In this document: positions 1 through 8,945 of the stretch, in pieces
Numbering within the stretch: the first letter of the stretch is position 1
Layout of the letters: each line of letters starts with the position of its first letter
Source of the DNA: Streptomyces sp. DvalAA-43
Lineage (GTDB): Bacteria; Actinomycetota; Actinomycetes; Streptomycetales; Streptomycetaceae
Direction of reading: 5' to 3'
Assembly: GCF_900091725.1 (NCBI RefSeq)
Contig: NZ_FMBW01000065.1
Span: forward strand, 37,850 to 101,849
DNA: 64,000 nt
Program-made: the position numbers and the translations under genes
Notes under the pieces: generated by a model
Seen by the model: the letters and a program-made list of their open reading frames with translations, nothing else
Told to the model about the DNA's origin: nothing
The model's database searches: none

Positions 1-20
1 GGAGGCGCGCGGTCAGCGGT

Positions 21-1223
21 TCAGGGGCGGGGTCCGGCCTCACTCCCGGGCAACGCCGCCACCGCGGCGGTGTCGAGGGGGCGTGCGCGACGGGTGGCCG
101 CGTACGCGGGCGCCACCGAGAGCAGGCCGATGAACGCCATGCAGGCACCGATCCACAGGGCGGCGACCAGCCCCGCCCCGGCGCTGATGGCCACGCCGCC
201 CGCCCAAGGCCCCAGGACCACACCGACGTTGATCGCCGAGGCATTGACCGTACTGACCAGTGGGCCGTCGTTGGCCACCCGCATCACCCGGGCGCCCATG
301 GCGGGATTGAGCGGCAGCCCGATCAGACCGAGCACGACGAGAACGACGACGGTGGCCACGCGGTTCTGGGCGACCAGCGCGAACACCACCAGGCAGAGTG
401 TCACCCCGATGAGGCCGTAGAAGATCAGCGGCATCATGTAGCGGTCGACGAACCGGCCGGTGATCGCGTTGCCGACGACCGTGCCGATACCGAAGACCGC
501 GAAGAGCCACGGCACGGCACTGGGCGAGAAGCCGCCGACGTCGACGAAGATCGGCGAGAAGTAACTCGTGCCGGCCACGATGGAACCGATGACCATGGCG
601 TTGGTGCAGTAGACCGCCCAGAGCCGGGGGTTGCGCAGGGCGGCGACCTCACCGCGTACGTCGATCCGTTCCGGCAGCGGGGTGACCGGCACCAGCCACG
701 CCACCGCGACGGCGCTCAGCCCGGCCACCGCGCCCACTGCCCAGAAGCTCGCCCTCCAGCCGAAGTGCTGGTCGATCAGGGAGGCGGCGGGCAGACCGAC
801 CACCTGGGCGATCATGACGCCGCCGAGCAGGATCGACAGCGCGCGCCCGCGCAGCTCCGGCCCGACCAGCTGGGCGGAGACCGCGACGGCGATGCCGAAG
901 AAGGCGGAGGCGGCGAGCGCGGTGACCACCCGCGCGATCACGAGCACCCAGAACTCCGGTGCCACCGCGCCCAACGCCTGGCCGAGCACGAACACGAGGA
1001 GCAGACAGATCAGGGCCTTCTTGCGCGGCACCCGCAGCAGCGCGACCGTCAGCAGGGGACCGCCGATCACCATGCCCAGTGCGAAGATGGAGATGAGGTA
1101 TCCGACCGTGGACACTGACACGTCGAACTCGGCCGACAAGCTGGGCAGGAGCCCGGAGACCATGATTTCGGTCGTGTTGAGGCAGAAGACGCCGATCCCG
1201 AGTGTGAAGATGGCGATGGGCAT
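21..1223 (-). CDS. MFS efflux transporter of the biosynthetic cluster
   Basis: A 400-residue major facilitator protein with about 12 hydrophobic segments. It starts MPIAIFTLGIGVFCLNTTEI and resembles drug exporters of the AraJ/CmlR (DHA1) type. The region after TM2 carries the basic turn LRVPRKKAL, where family members have the loop 2-3 motif. A GGAG Shine-Dalgarno sits 4-5 bases before the ATG. It is the last gene of a leftward run (A-PCP, flavin reductase, HpaB-like oxygenase, this gene), 93 bp after the oxygenase stop, so it is probably co-transcribed from the promoter near 5400. By position it should export the cluster product or give self-resistance; substrate and direction are inference. 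Confidence 0.85.
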   Translation of the reverse strand: MPIAIFTLGIGVFCLNTTEIMVSGLLPSLSAEFDVSVSTVGYLISIFALGMVIGGPLLTVALLRVPRKKALICLLLVFVLGQALGAVAPEFWVLVIARVVTALAASAFFGIAVAVSAQLVGPELRGRALSILLGGVMIAQVVGLPAASLIDQHFGWRASFWAVGAVAGLSAVAVAWLVPVTPLPERIDVRGEVAALRNPRLWAVYCTNAMVIGSIVAGTSYFSPIFVDVGGFSPSAVPWLFAVFGIGTVVGNAITGRFVDRYMMPLIFYGLIGVTLCLVVFALVAQNRVATVVVLVVLGLIGLPLNPAMGARVMRVANDGPLVSTVNASAINVGVVLGPWAGGVAISAGAGLVAALWIGACMAFIGLLSVAPAYAATRRARPLDTAAVAALPGSEAGPRP

Positions 1224-1316
1224 GTGACTCCAATTCAGCGCAGCCGTCCGAGCGGCGGGGAGCCCGTGCTCCCCGGCCGCGTGGGTCCGGACGGTCTGTT
1301 TCTTGTCTCGCCGGCG

Positions 1317-2861
1317 TCAGGGCCGGCTGGGGTTGATCAGATCGGGAGCGCGCCATCCGTCGAGGTCGTACTCCGCCATGCACTCCTCGGCGAAGCCCTT
1401 GTACGCGTCGACGAGCCCGGAGCTCTGCTGGGCCAGCAGGAGTTCGATCCGGACGTTCTCGTGGTTGCCCGAGTAGTTGCGCTCGTACAGTTCGTGCCGG
1501 CCACCGAACTCGGTACCTATGGAGTCCCAGATGAGCTTCATCAGCTTGACGCGCTCGACGGCGTCGTAGCCGTTCGAGCCGCGCACGTACTTGTCGAGCA
1601 GGGGCCGCAGCTCGGGCTGTTGGAAGTCCCTGGCATGGGAGTTGACGTAGATCAGCGCGCTGCCGAGGTCCTGCTGGAGAATCTCGCGTATGCGCGGGTA
1701 GCCGATCGTCATGAACCACCGGTACGCCATGCCGTAGTCGAGGTTGGGCAGCAGCGCTCCGTCGTGCCAGGGGTCGGGGTTCTGCGCCATGGCGTCACCG
1801 AGGCCCCAGAACATGTTGCGCCAGGCGAGAACCTCGCCGATGCGGGTCTGGATGCCGCGGAAGTCCTTGGTCCCGGTGGCCTCGACCCCCTTGAGCAACA
1901 GGCCCGCGAGGAAGTCGAGTTTGACGCCGAGACGGGTGATGCCGTGGAAGGTGAGCCGGTGGGTGAAGCCGGAGGCGTTCAGGAAGGTGCCGGCCTTGGC
2001 GGTGTCGCCGTAGATGAAGACGTTCTCCCACGGAACCTTCACCCGGTCGAGGATGAAGATGGTGTCGTTCTCGTCCATCCGGCTCGACAACGGGTAGTCG
2101 AACGGGCTGCCCATGGAGTTGGCCATCGCCCCGTACGAGGGGCGGCAGATCAGCTTCACGCCGGGGGCGTCCATAGGAAGGGTGCACACCAGCGCGTACT
2201 CGCGTTTCTGCACCGGCAGCCCGTAGTGGGCGATGAAGTTGTAGTGGGTGATCGCCGAGCCCGTCGCGACGACCTTGGCCCCACTGACGATCAGGCCGTC
2301 GTCCCGCTCCTCCTCCACATGGACGAAGACATCGTTGCTGTCCGCGGGGCGGTGTCGGTCCACGGGCGGGTTGATGACCGCGTGGTTCCAGTACAGGACC
2401 TTCTCCTGCGCCTCGCGGTACCAGCGGCGGGCGTTCTCCGCGTACTCCCCGTAGTAGTCGGGGTTGACGCCCAGGCTGACCAGGAAGCTGGCCTTGTAGT
2501 CCGGGCTGCGGCCCAGCCATCCATAGCTCATGCGCGCCCACTCGGCGATCGCCCCGCGGTCCGCGACCAGGTCCTCGGCCGTGCGCGGGATGCGGAAGAA
2601 CTTGTGGGTGTAGCCCTGGCTCCCGGTGTCCGTGGGCGCCGTCAGGATCTTCGCGCGCTCCGGGTCGTGCAGCGAGTCGTAGAGCCGGGCCGTCATGCGT
2701 GCGGTGTTGCGGAAGGCCGGGTGCTTGGTGACGTCGTCGACCCGCTCGCCGTACGCCCAGATCTCCCGGCCGTCGCGGAGGCTCTCCAGGTACTCGTCTC
2801 CCGTGAGCGGCCTGGTGACGGCCGGGGTGCCGGTGGCTGTGTCGTGGTTCTGCGCTGTCAT
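1317..2861 (-). CDS. HpaB-like FADH2-dependent aromatic monooxygenase, oxygenase component
   Basis: A 514-residue protein of the 4-hydroxyphenylacetate 3-monooxygenase large-component family (class D flavin monooxygenases with an acyl-CoA dehydrogenase fold), at normal family length. Family-like segments include LTGDEYLESLRDGREIWAYG at the N-terminus and the central VWENVFIYG-type stretch (VPWENVFIYGD). Members ortho-hydroxylate phenols or anilines with FADH2 from a partner reductase. The start is the ATG at 2861, overlapping the stop of the reductase gene by four bases (ATGA); a longer reading is possible but would overlap the reductase fully. Here it most likely hydroxylates anthranilate, or a hydroxyanthranilate, before or during incorporation into the NRPS product. 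No 4-hydroxyphenylacetate catabolic genes are nearby. Ring position is not predictable by eye. Confidence 0.88.
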   Translation of the reverse strand: MTAQNHDTATGTPAVTRPLTGDEYLESLRDGREIWAYGERVDDVTKHPAFRNTARMTARLYDSLHDPERAKILTAPTDTGSQGYTHKFFRIPRTAEDLVADRGAIAEWARMSYGWLGRSPDYKASFLVSLGVNPDYYGEYAENARRWYREAQEKVLYWNHAVINPPVDRHRPADSNDVFVHVEEERDDGLIVSGAKVVATGSAITHYNFIAHYGLPVQKREYALVCTLPMDAPGVKLICRPSYGAMANSMGSPFDYPLSSRMDENDTIFILDRVKVPWENVFIYGDTAKAGTFLNASGFTHRLTFHGITRLGVKLDFLAGLLLKGVEATGTKDFRGIQTRIGEVLAWRNMFWGLGDAMAQNPDPWHDGALLPNLDYGMAYRWFMTIGYPRIREILQQDLGSALIYVNSHARDFQQPELRPLLDKYVRGSNGYDAVERVKLMKLIWDSIGTEFGGRHELYERNYSGNHENVRIELLLAQQSSGLVDAYKGFAEECMAEYDLDGWRAPDLINPSRP

Positions 2862-3451
2862 GCGTGGCCTTCCCTGGTCAGCTGATGGAAAGCGGTGATC
2901 TGTTGGGGGGTGACCGGGTCGTCGAGCGAACCGGACCAGGGCGCGCCCATGTCCTGCGCGGCCAGTTCCGGGAACACGCCGCGGAAGAACGCGAGCGGCC
3001 GCCCGCCGTGCACCTCGAAGCCCGTCACCGCCCCGATGAGCAGCAGGTGGTCTCCGCCGTCGTAGTGGCGCCAGGGGCGGCACACCAGGTGCCCGAGGGT
3101 GTCGGCGAGGAGCGGGGTCCCGTCCGTGTCGGTCGTCCAGCGGACGGGACCGGACATCGGCCGGCCCGCGAAGTGCAGGGCGAGTTCCCGCTGCTGCTCG
3201 GTGAGGAAGTTGATGGCGTAGGGGCCCGAGGCCAGGTGTCCGGCGGCCCGGCTCCTCCTGTCGAGACCGACCAGGACGAGGGGCGGGTCCATGGAGACGG
3301 ATGTGAAGGAGTTCACCGTGATGCCGTGGACTTCGGGTCCGCGCCGGCAGGTGACCACCGTGACACCGGTGAGGAAGTTCCCCAGGCACGCGCGCAGACG
3401 GCGCGTGTCGTCCGGTGTCCGGGGTGGTGCGGCGCTCTGCGTCGTGGTCAT
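2858..3451 (-). CDS. HpaC-like flavin reductase partner
   Basis: A 197-residue flavin reductase-domain protein (HpaC/short-chain flavin:NAD(P)H oxidoreductase family). It contains the flavin-binding region TGVTVVTC and GITVNSFTSVSMDPPLVL, then an ALHFAGR segment and the C-terminal YDGGDHLLLIGAV stretch typical of the fold. It reduces free FAD for the HpaB-like oxygenase whose gene overlaps its stop by four bases, so the two are translationally coupled. The gene lies 36 bp after the A-PCP gene in the same leftward operon. Electron donor (NADH or NADPH) cannot be read from the sequence. Confidence 0.9.
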   Translation of the reverse strand: MTTTQSAAPPRTPDDTRRLRACLGNFLTGVTVVTCRRGPEVHGITVNSFTSVSMDPPLVLVGLDRRSRAAGHLASGPYAINFLTEQQRELALHFAGRPMSGPVRWTTDTDGTPLLADTLGHLVCRPWRHYDGGDHLLLIGAVTGFEVHGGRPLAFFRGVFPELAAQDMGAPWSGSLDDPVTPQQITAFHQLTREGHA

Positions 3452-3487
3452 CGTGTCACTGCCCGTCCGCGGACGAGGGCGTCCGGA

Positions 3488-5287
3488 TCAGTGGACGCCT
3501 TCGCGTATCTCCTCGATGTGGCGGGCCAGTTTCTCGACGTTGCCGCAGCGGAAGACGTCCTCGACGCCGACGTCGATGGCGAGCACATTCTTCAGGTGGG
3601 AGGCGAGCTGCACGAAGTGCAGGGAGTTGCCGCCGTTGCCGAGGAAGGCGTCGGTGGTCGAGCAGTCCTCGACACCGATGATGTCCTTCCAGATCTGCAG
3701 CACTGCGGCTTCGAGCGGGCTGTTCATGCGGGCACCTTTTTCGAGTCGCTGGTCCACGGTGTCCGGAGCCCTGAGCGCGCTCCGGTCGATCTTTCCGTTC
3801 ACGTTGACGGGGAAGGCGTCCAGCCGGTGGAAGTCCGACGGGATCATGTAGTCCTGGAGCAGCTCCCCCAGGTGTGCGACGAGTTCGGAATGCGCGGGGC
3901 GCCGATCGTCGCGCGTGGTGAAGAACGCGACGAGGGTCTTCTGGGTGACCTCGTCACCGAATGCCTTGACTACGGCCTGGTCGATGGCGTCGTGGGCCTT
4001 GAGCGCGAGTTCCACCGCGGTCGGCTCGACCCGGTAGCCGCGGATCTTGACCATGTTGTCCGCGCGGCCGGCCAGCACGATATCGCCCTCCGGCGTGGTA
4101 CGGGCCAGGTCCCCGGTCCGGTAGAGGAGGCCGTCGCCGGGCCGGGGGCCGGGGATGAACTTCCGTGCCGTCAGCTCCTCGTCACCCACGTATCCCCGGG
4201 CCACGCCGGCGCCGCCGATGTACAGCTCGCCCGTCTCGCCGGGGGCGCAGGGTTCGAGCCGCTCGTCGAGGACGGCCATGGTCATCAGCGGCATCGGGCG
4301 GCCGACGGGGACGGCTTTCGTCCGCGCGAGGGAGTCGGCGGCCGTCACCGGGTGGACGGCCACCAGGGAGGAGCCCTCGGTACAGCCGTAGCAGTTGTAG
4401 ATCCGGGCGCCGGTCTCCCGGGTGGCCCTCGCGAGGTGGCGGGGCGAGGGGAAGTCGCCGCTGATCGTGATCACCCGTAGGCGGCGCAGGCTCTCGATCT
4501 CGTTGTCGACCAGCAGGTTGAACAGGCCGCACGGCAGGCTGAGGAAGGTCACTCGGTGTTCCTCGATGACGTCCCTCAGCTCCGGCAGGGTCGGCAGCCC
4601 CGGCGGCAGGACGACCAGCTTGGCGCCGTGCAGCAGGCTCTGCCAGATCTCGATGGTCGAGGCGGCGAACGAGAAGGCGGCCTGCTGCACGAAGCAGTCC
4701 TGCTCGTCGATGCGCAGTTCCTCACTGGGAACGGCGAGACGGGCCAGGCCGCGGTGCGGGATCCTGACCCCCTTGGGCCTGCCGGTGGATCCGGAGGTGA
4801 ACATGATGAACGCCGTGCTCTCCGCGTCCACCACGGTCTCCGGGTCACTGTCGGCCAGGGGTTCGGCCTGCTCCATGACATCGGCGGCGCGCAGTTCGCG
4901 GATGTGGTCGCCGAAGACGGCCGTGTCCCACTCCCCCTGGTGGACGACCAGGCGCACCGAGGCGGTGTCGAGGACGTCATTGATCACGCGCTCGGGGTGG
5001 GCGGGGTTCAGGGGGACGACACAGCCTCCGGCCTTCAGGACGGCGAGCATCATCACGTAGAGCTCGACCGAACGGTTCAGGTGGAGGCCGACCGGAGTGC
5101 CCTGGCCCACTTCCCCCTGCCGCAGCGATCGGGCAGCCTTGTTGGCGAGGGAATTGAGCTCGGCGTACGAAATGCGTTCCCCCCTGTACACCAGGGCGGT
5201 GCGCGCACCGAACCTCGCCACCGTCTTCTCGAAGAGCCGGGGAAGAGTGAGGTCGGCCGGTAAATCGGGGGATGTGAGGCTGGACAT
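3488..5287 (-). CDS. NRPS loading protein, adenylation-PCP, predicted aryl acid (anthranilate-type) substrate
   Basis: A 599-residue stand-alone A-PCP didomain. The adenylation domain covers about residues 1-500, with the A3 core FTSGSTGRPKGV, A7 YRTGDLA, A8 GRADNMVKIRGYRVEP and A10 NVNGKIDR. The carrier domain has GNGGNSLHF with the phosphopantetheine Ser at about residue 555. In core A4 the usual SFDxS is SFAASTIE, so the Asp that holds the alpha-amino group (GrsA Asp235) is Ala. That is expected for enzymes activating aryl or other non-alpha-amino acids. By eye the remaining pocket reads about A-A-I-S-T-S-C-S-L-K, and A5 is YGCTE instead of YGPTE. It resembles the anthranilate-loading proteins of PBD pathways (TomA/SibE type). 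First gene of its operon, 112 bp from the operator at 5399-5412. Confidence 0.88.
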   Translation of the reverse strand: MSSLTSPDLPADLTLPRLFEKTVARFGARTALVYRGERISYAELNSLANKAARSLRQGEVGQGTPVGLHLNRSVELYVMMLAVLKAGGCVVPLNPAHPERVINDVLDTASVRLVVHQGEWDTAVFGDHIRELRAADVMEQAEPLADSDPETVVDAESTAFIMFTSGSTGRPKGVRIPHRGLARLAVPSEELRIDEQDCFVQQAAFSFAASTIEIWQSLLHGAKLVVLPPGLPTLPELRDVIEEHRVTFLSLPCGLFNLLVDNEIESLRRLRVITISGDFPSPRHLARATRETGARIYNCYGCTEGSSLVAVHPVTAADSLARTKAVPVGRPMPLMTMAVLDERLEPCAPGETGELYIGGAGVARGYVGDEELTARKFIPGPRPGDGLLYRTGDLARTTPEGDIVLAGRADNMVKIRGYRVEPTAVELALKAHDAIDQAVVKAFGDEVTQKTLVAFFTTRDDRRPAHSELVAHLGELLQDYMIPSDFHRLDAFPVNVNGKIDRSALRAPDTVDQRLEKGARMNSPLEAAVLQIWKDIIGVEDCSTTDAFLGNGGNSLHFVQLASHLKNVLAIDVGVEDVFRCGNVEKLARHIEEIREGVH

Positions 5288-5398
5288 GCCTCGTGTTCCT
5301 TTCCGCGCAGCCCTGGACGTTCCCGGGGAACTCAGGGGAGAAGGCAGTGAATTCGGCCGCCCGAAGGTTCGCTCCGGTATCCGGCACGACCAAAATGA

Positions 5399-5412
5399 TT
5401 TCCTAACGGAAA
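5399..5412. promoter_or_regulatory. Palindromic operator TTTCC-N4-GGAAA, copy A
   Basis: TTTCCTAACGGAAA is a perfect 5-bp inverted repeat with a 4-bp centre, in an unusually AT-rich island before the A-PCP operon. It overlaps the stop codon of the flavin monooxygenase gene upstream. The same palindrome recurs at 6707 and 8863, with a degenerate copy at 15892. Binding by the MarR protein encoded at 8946 is inferred. Confidence 0.75.
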
Positions 5413-6563
5413 CTACTATCCGACGAGCGAGCCGCCGCTGTCAAGTCTTCATAGGACAGCCGCCCACCGCGCGTGAGCAGCTCGAACGCGAACTGCGACG
5501 CCTCCCGCCCCATGGCCAGGCCGATGTCCTCGAACCATTCCAGGCTGGCCTGCGCGGCCCGCTGCGCCGCCGCCACGGCGGGCCCGCGCCGCCGCTCGTA
5601 CGCGACGAGCGCGGCCTCCGGCGAACCGCCGCCACCCCCGAGACAGCCGTGGTCCCGGAGCAGGCCCGCCAGCACCAGGGCGTCCTCCATGGCGAGCCTG
5701 GTGCCCGACCCGATGGAGAAGTGCGTCGTGTGGGCGGCGTCCCCGAGCAGCACCAGATTTCCCTGGTGCCAGCGGCGGTTACGGACCACCGTGAACCTCC
5801 GCCACCGGGACCGGTTACCGGTGAGCCGGTGCCCGTCCAGGGTGTCGGCGAAGATCTCCTCCAGCCGCTCGACGGCGAACCGGTCGCTCCCGTCGGGGGT
5901 CACGCCGGCGATCGGCGCGGCGAGCCCCGCGGCCCGCCAGGCATGCTCGTCGGCCTCGACGATGAAGGTGCTCAGCTCCGCACTGAAGGGATAGGCGTGA
6001 CCGTGCAGGGCCCCGTGCCCGCTCTCGGCGACGAGGAAGGTCAGCGCGTCGAAGGGCTTGTCGACGGCGAGCCAGATATAGCGCGAGGAACGAGTGTCGA
6101 GCGAGGTCCCGAACGCATCCGAACGGCCTGACCGGATAGCCGAGTTGGCCCCGTCCGCCGCGACGACCAGGTCGTACTCCGCCAGCAGCCGCTCCACCGG
6201 AGGGCCCTGCTCACCGAAGCGGAGCGTGACGCCCGCCTCCGCGCAGCGCCGGTACAGCAGACGCAGCAGCTCCTTGCGGCCGATGGCCGCGAACCCGTGC
6301 CCGGCACTGCGCACCACCTCGCCCCGGTAGCGCACGGCGATGTCCGCCCAGCGCTCGGACCGCGCCGCCATCGCGTCATACAGGGCGGGATCGGTCTCCT
6401 TGATACCGAGGAGCGTCCCGTCCGAGAACACCACACCGAATCCGAAGGTGTCGCCCTCGGGGTTGCGCTCCCAGACCACCACCTCGCCCGCCGGGTCGAA
6501 CTGCTTGGCCCATGACGCGAGGTAGAGGCCACCGGGCCCCCCTCCGACCACCGCGATCCGCAC
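5403..6563 (-). CDS. FAD-dependent aromatic hydroxylase, SibG / salicylyl-CoA 5-hydroxylase-like
   Basis: A 386-residue group A flavoprotein monooxygenase. It has the N-terminal FAD Rossmann motif VVGGGPGGLYLA, a DG-type motif VVAADGANSAIR and the C-terminal GDAAHTTHFSIGSGT segment. The last segment is characteristic of salicylyl-CoA 5-hydroxylases and the hydroxylase half of 2-aminobenzoyl-CoA monooxygenase. Those relatives act on thioester-bound aromatic acids, and SibG of the sibiromycin pathway hydroxylates its anthranilate on the carrier protein. A similar role on the PCP-bound substrate of the A-PCP protein is therefore likely. The start is GTG at 6563, preceded by GGGAGGA; an in-frame upstream extension lacks family similarity. 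Transcribed leftward from the divergent region at 6564-6779. Confidence 0.85.
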   Translation of the reverse strand: MRIAVVGGGPGGLYLASWAKQFDPAGEVVVWERNPEGDTFGFGVVFSDGTLLGIKETDPALYDAMAARSERWADIAVRYRGEVVRSAGHGFAAIGRKELLRLLYRRCAEAGVTLRFGEQGPPVERLLAEYDLVVAADGANSAIRSGRSDAFGTSLDTRSSRYIWLAVDKPFDALTFLVAESGHGALHGHAYPFSAELSTFIVEADEHAWRAAGLAAPIAGVTPDGSDRFAVERLEEIFADTLDGHRLTGNRSRWRRFTVVRNRRWHQGNLVLLGDAAHTTHFSIGSGTRLAMEDALVLAGLLRDHGCLGGGGGSPEAALVAYERRRGPAVAAAQRAAQASLEWFEDIGLAMGREASQFAFELLTRGGRLSYEDLTAAARSSDSSFR

Positions 6564-6706
6564 GATTCCTCCCTGGGTCGTTGTGAGCCGCCGATCCGGA
6601 CCGGCCCGAGGGCGGCATGGCGCGCCCACCCCTCTCCGAGGTCCCGGACGCGTCGGGACCGAACGGGGCCGCATGGTCACCGGCGCGCTCCGACGCTAGC
6701 ATGTAA

Positions 6707-6720
6707 TTTCCATTCGGAAA
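6707..6720. promoter_or_regulatory. Palindromic operator TTTCC-N4-GGAAA, copy B
   Basis: TTTCCATTCGGAAA lies in the divergent promoter region, 59 bp before the anthranilate synthase start and about 140 bp before the flavin monooxygenase start, so one site could control both directions. The flanks (AA before, CCA after) match copy C almost exactly. Confidence 0.78.
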
Positions 6721-6779
6721 CCATACCCGCTTCGGATGACATGTCTGGAACACGACGCTCTTTCGAGGAGAATCCGCGC

Positions 6780-8783
6780 ATGGCCCGCACCGACCTGTCC
6801 ACCGGACCGGCCAGCTCCCCCACCGCCGCCGAAATCATCGGCCAATTGCTCGGCGCCCCCGAGACCCCCGCGTTCGCACTGCTGCGGCGCACCGATCCGG
6901 AAACCGGAGAACCCGGCCCGGTCGAATTGCTGCTCGGCCGGGTGACCGAGGCCGACCGGATATCCGGCATCCCCCTGCCCGGGAAGGGCGTCACCGGTCC
7001 CGGCACCCTGGCGCTCGTCCCCTTCCGGCAGATCCGCGAACGCGGCCTCGAATGCCACGACGACGCGACTCCCCTCCAGGTGCTGGAGGTCGAGCGGGTC
7101 CACCGGATCGACACGGACGAGCTGCTGGCCGCGCTGCCGGACGCACCGGTCACCCTGACCGGCGCGGGTTTCGACCTCGACGACGACGCGTACGCCGCCG
7201 TCGTGGACCGCATCGTGCGCGAGGAGATCGCCCGCGGCACCGGCGCCAACTTCGTGATCCGCCGGGACTTCACCGCCCGGCTGGACGACTACGGCCCGCA
7301 GGTGGCGCTCACCCTGTTCCGCAGACTGGTCACCGGGGAGTCCGGCGCCTACTGGACGTTCTGCGTGCACACCGGCGCCGGGAACGGGCCCGGCGCGGGA
7401 CGCACCCTTGTGGGCGCGAGCCCAGAGGCTCATGTACGGGTCCGGGGCGACGAGGTGGTGCTGAACCCGATCAGCGGCACCTACCGCTATCCGGCGACCG
7501 GCCCGGACCCGGACGGGCTGCTCGCGTTCCTCGAGGACGCCAAGGAGACCGACGAGTTGTACATGGTCGTCGACGAGGAACTGAAGATGCTCTGCGCGGT
7601 CGCCGACCGGGACGTCCGGGTGCGTGGCCCCTTCCTCCGCGAGATGGCCCACCTGGCGCACACCGAGTTCGAGATCGGCGGGCGCGGGGTGCGGGACGTG
7701 CGGGAGGTGCTGTCGCGCACCATGTTCGCCGCGACCGTCACCGGCAGCCCGCTGGAGAGCGCCTGCCGGGTGATCCGTCACTACGAGCCGAGCGGCCGCG
7801 GCTACTACGCCGGGGCGCTCGCGCTCTTCGGGAACGACGCCGACGGCTCCCCCTGGCTGGACTCCCCCATCCTGATCCGCACGATGGACATCGCGCCCGA
7901 CGGGGCGCTGCGGATGCCGGTGGGCGCGACGCTGGTGCGCGACTCCGATCCGTACTCCGAGGCCGCCGAGACCCGGGCCAAGCTCGCCGGCGTACTGGGC
8001 GCGCTGGGTGGCCAGGACCGGCGCGGGGCGGCGGACGTGCCGGCCGGGCCGCCGGTGCCGCTGTCGTCACCGCTCGTCCTCAAGTGCCTGGCCGCCCGGC
8101 GCGAGAACCTCGCCCCCTTCTGGCTGGAGCCCGGGGACGGGACGAGGCGGCCGGGCCCGGCGGAGGGCGTCCCGGGGGACGGCGTCCTGGTGATCGACGC
8201 CGAGGACGACTTCACCGCCATGCTGGCCCACCTGCTGCGCGCCTTCAAACTGCGGACCGCCGTGCACCGGTACGACGACCCCGGCCTGGAGCGCGCGCTC
8301 GCCGCGCACCGCGGCCCCGTGGTACTCGGCCCAGGGCCCGGAAACCCGGACGACACGGGTGACCGCCGCATCTCTCGGCTCCGCGGCCTGTCCCGACGAC
8401 TGCTGGCCGACGCGCACGCCGGCGGGAACCCGGTCCTTGGCATCTGCCTCGGCTTCCAACTGCTCTCCTCCTGCCTGGGGTTGACCGTTTCGCGCGGCGA
8501 GCGGCCGCAACAGGGGACACAACGCACGATCGATGTGTTCGGCAGCCCGGCGACCGTCGGTTTCTACAACTCCTTCGCCGTGCGCGCCGGGGACGGCCCG
8601 GCCGAGGCCCTGTACCGGGCCGGGGTGGAGCTCTGCCGACGGCCGGGCACGGACGAGGTGATCGCGCTGCGCGGTCCCGGTGTCGCGGGGGTGCAGTTCC
8701 ATCCGGAGTCCGTCCTCAGCCGCTCCGGGGCCGAACTGTTCCTGGGCCTGATGCGGGACGCGTCCCGTGAGGGGGCGGTGTAG
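6780..8783 (+). CDS. Fused anthranilate synthase (TrpE-TrpG / PhzE type)
   Basis: A 667-residue fusion. The N-terminal chorismate-using TrpE-like domain spans about residues 1-420, with NPISGTYRYP, VDEELKMLCAVADRD, VTGSPLESA and GRGYYAGALALFG-type core segments. The C-terminal class I glutamine amidotransferase has LGPGPGNP, the nucleophile Cys in GICLGFQLL and the His-Glu pair in VQFHPES. It would convert chorismate and glutamine to anthranilate. PhzE-type relatives stop at 2-amino-2-deoxyisochorismate, but no isochorismatase is present here, which favours anthranilate. The start is the ATG at 6780, with GAGGAG nine bases upstream; an ATG at 6741 has no such site. A cluster-dedicated copy, controlled from copy B of the operator. 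Confidence 0.9.
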   Translation: MARTDLSTGPASSPTAAEIIGQLLGAPETPAFALLRRTDPETGEPGPVELLLGRVTEADRISGIPLPGKGVTGPGTLALVPFRQIRERGLECHDDATPLQVLEVERVHRIDTDELLAALPDAPVTLTGAGFDLDDDAYAAVVDRIVREEIARGTGANFVIRRDFTARLDDYGPQVALTLFRRLVTGESGAYWTFCVHTGAGNGPGAGRTLVGASPEAHVRVRGDEVVLNPISGTYRYPATGPDPDGLLAFLEDAKETDELYMVVDEELKMLCAVADRDVRVRGPFLREMAHLAHTEFEIGGRGVRDVREVLSRTMFAATVTGSPLESACRVIRHYEPSGRGYYAGALALFGNDADGSPWLDSPILIRTMDIAPDGALRMPVGATLVRDSDPYSEAAETRAKLAGVLGALGGQDRRGAADVPAGPPVPLSSPLVLKCLAARRENLAPFWLEPGDGTRRPGPAEGVPGDGVLVIDAEDDFTAMLAHLLRAFKLRTAVHRYDDPGLERALAAHRGPVVLGPGPGNPDDTGDRRISRLRGLSRRLLADAHAGGNPVLGICLGFQLLSSCLGLTVSRGERPQQGTQRTIDVFGSPATVGFYNSFAVRAGDGPAEALYRAGVELCRRPGTDEVIALRGPGVAGVQFHPESVLSRSGAELFLGLMRDASREGAV

Positions 8784-8799
8784 GCGACCGCGGGGCACT

Positions 8800-8831
8800 G
8801 CGGCGGCCGCCCCGGACGGGGCGGCCGCCGC
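8800..8831 (+). terminator. Hairpin terminator after anthranilate synthase
   Basis: A perfect 14-bp GC-rich stem (8800-8813 with 8818-8831) and a 4-base loop begin 16 bp after the stop codon. There is no U-tract, as is usual for Streptomyces. Confidence 0.75.
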
Positions 8832-8862
8832 ACCCGCCGACAAGCCGGTTATGCTTGCATCA

Positions 8863-8876
8863 TTTCCATCCGGAAA
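8863..8876. promoter_or_regulatory. Palindromic operator TTTCC-N4-GGAAA, copy C (MarR autoregulation)
   Basis: TTTCCATCCGGAAA lies about 70 bp before the MarR gene start and just after the hairpin terminator of the preceding gene. Together with copies A and B it gives the extended consensus ATTTCC-N3-CGGAAAC-Y-A. Position before a MarR gene suggests autoregulation. Confidence 0.78.
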
Positions 8877-8945
8877 CCAAGTAGGGGTGCATCGGACATC
8901 ACGGCGGCCCCGGCCCACCGTGTCCGCCTCAGAAGGAGCTCACCG

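Noticed and set aside
1317..2861. HpaB/HpaC pair as part of 4-hydroxyphenylacetate catabolism
   Set aside because: No dioxygenase or other hpa pathway genes nearby; the pair is embedded in an NRPS operon.
1224..2885. A 553-codon plus-strand frame opposite the HpaB-like gene
   Set aside because: Shadow frame: no recognisable motif, and the opposite strand codes a complete flavin monooxygenase.
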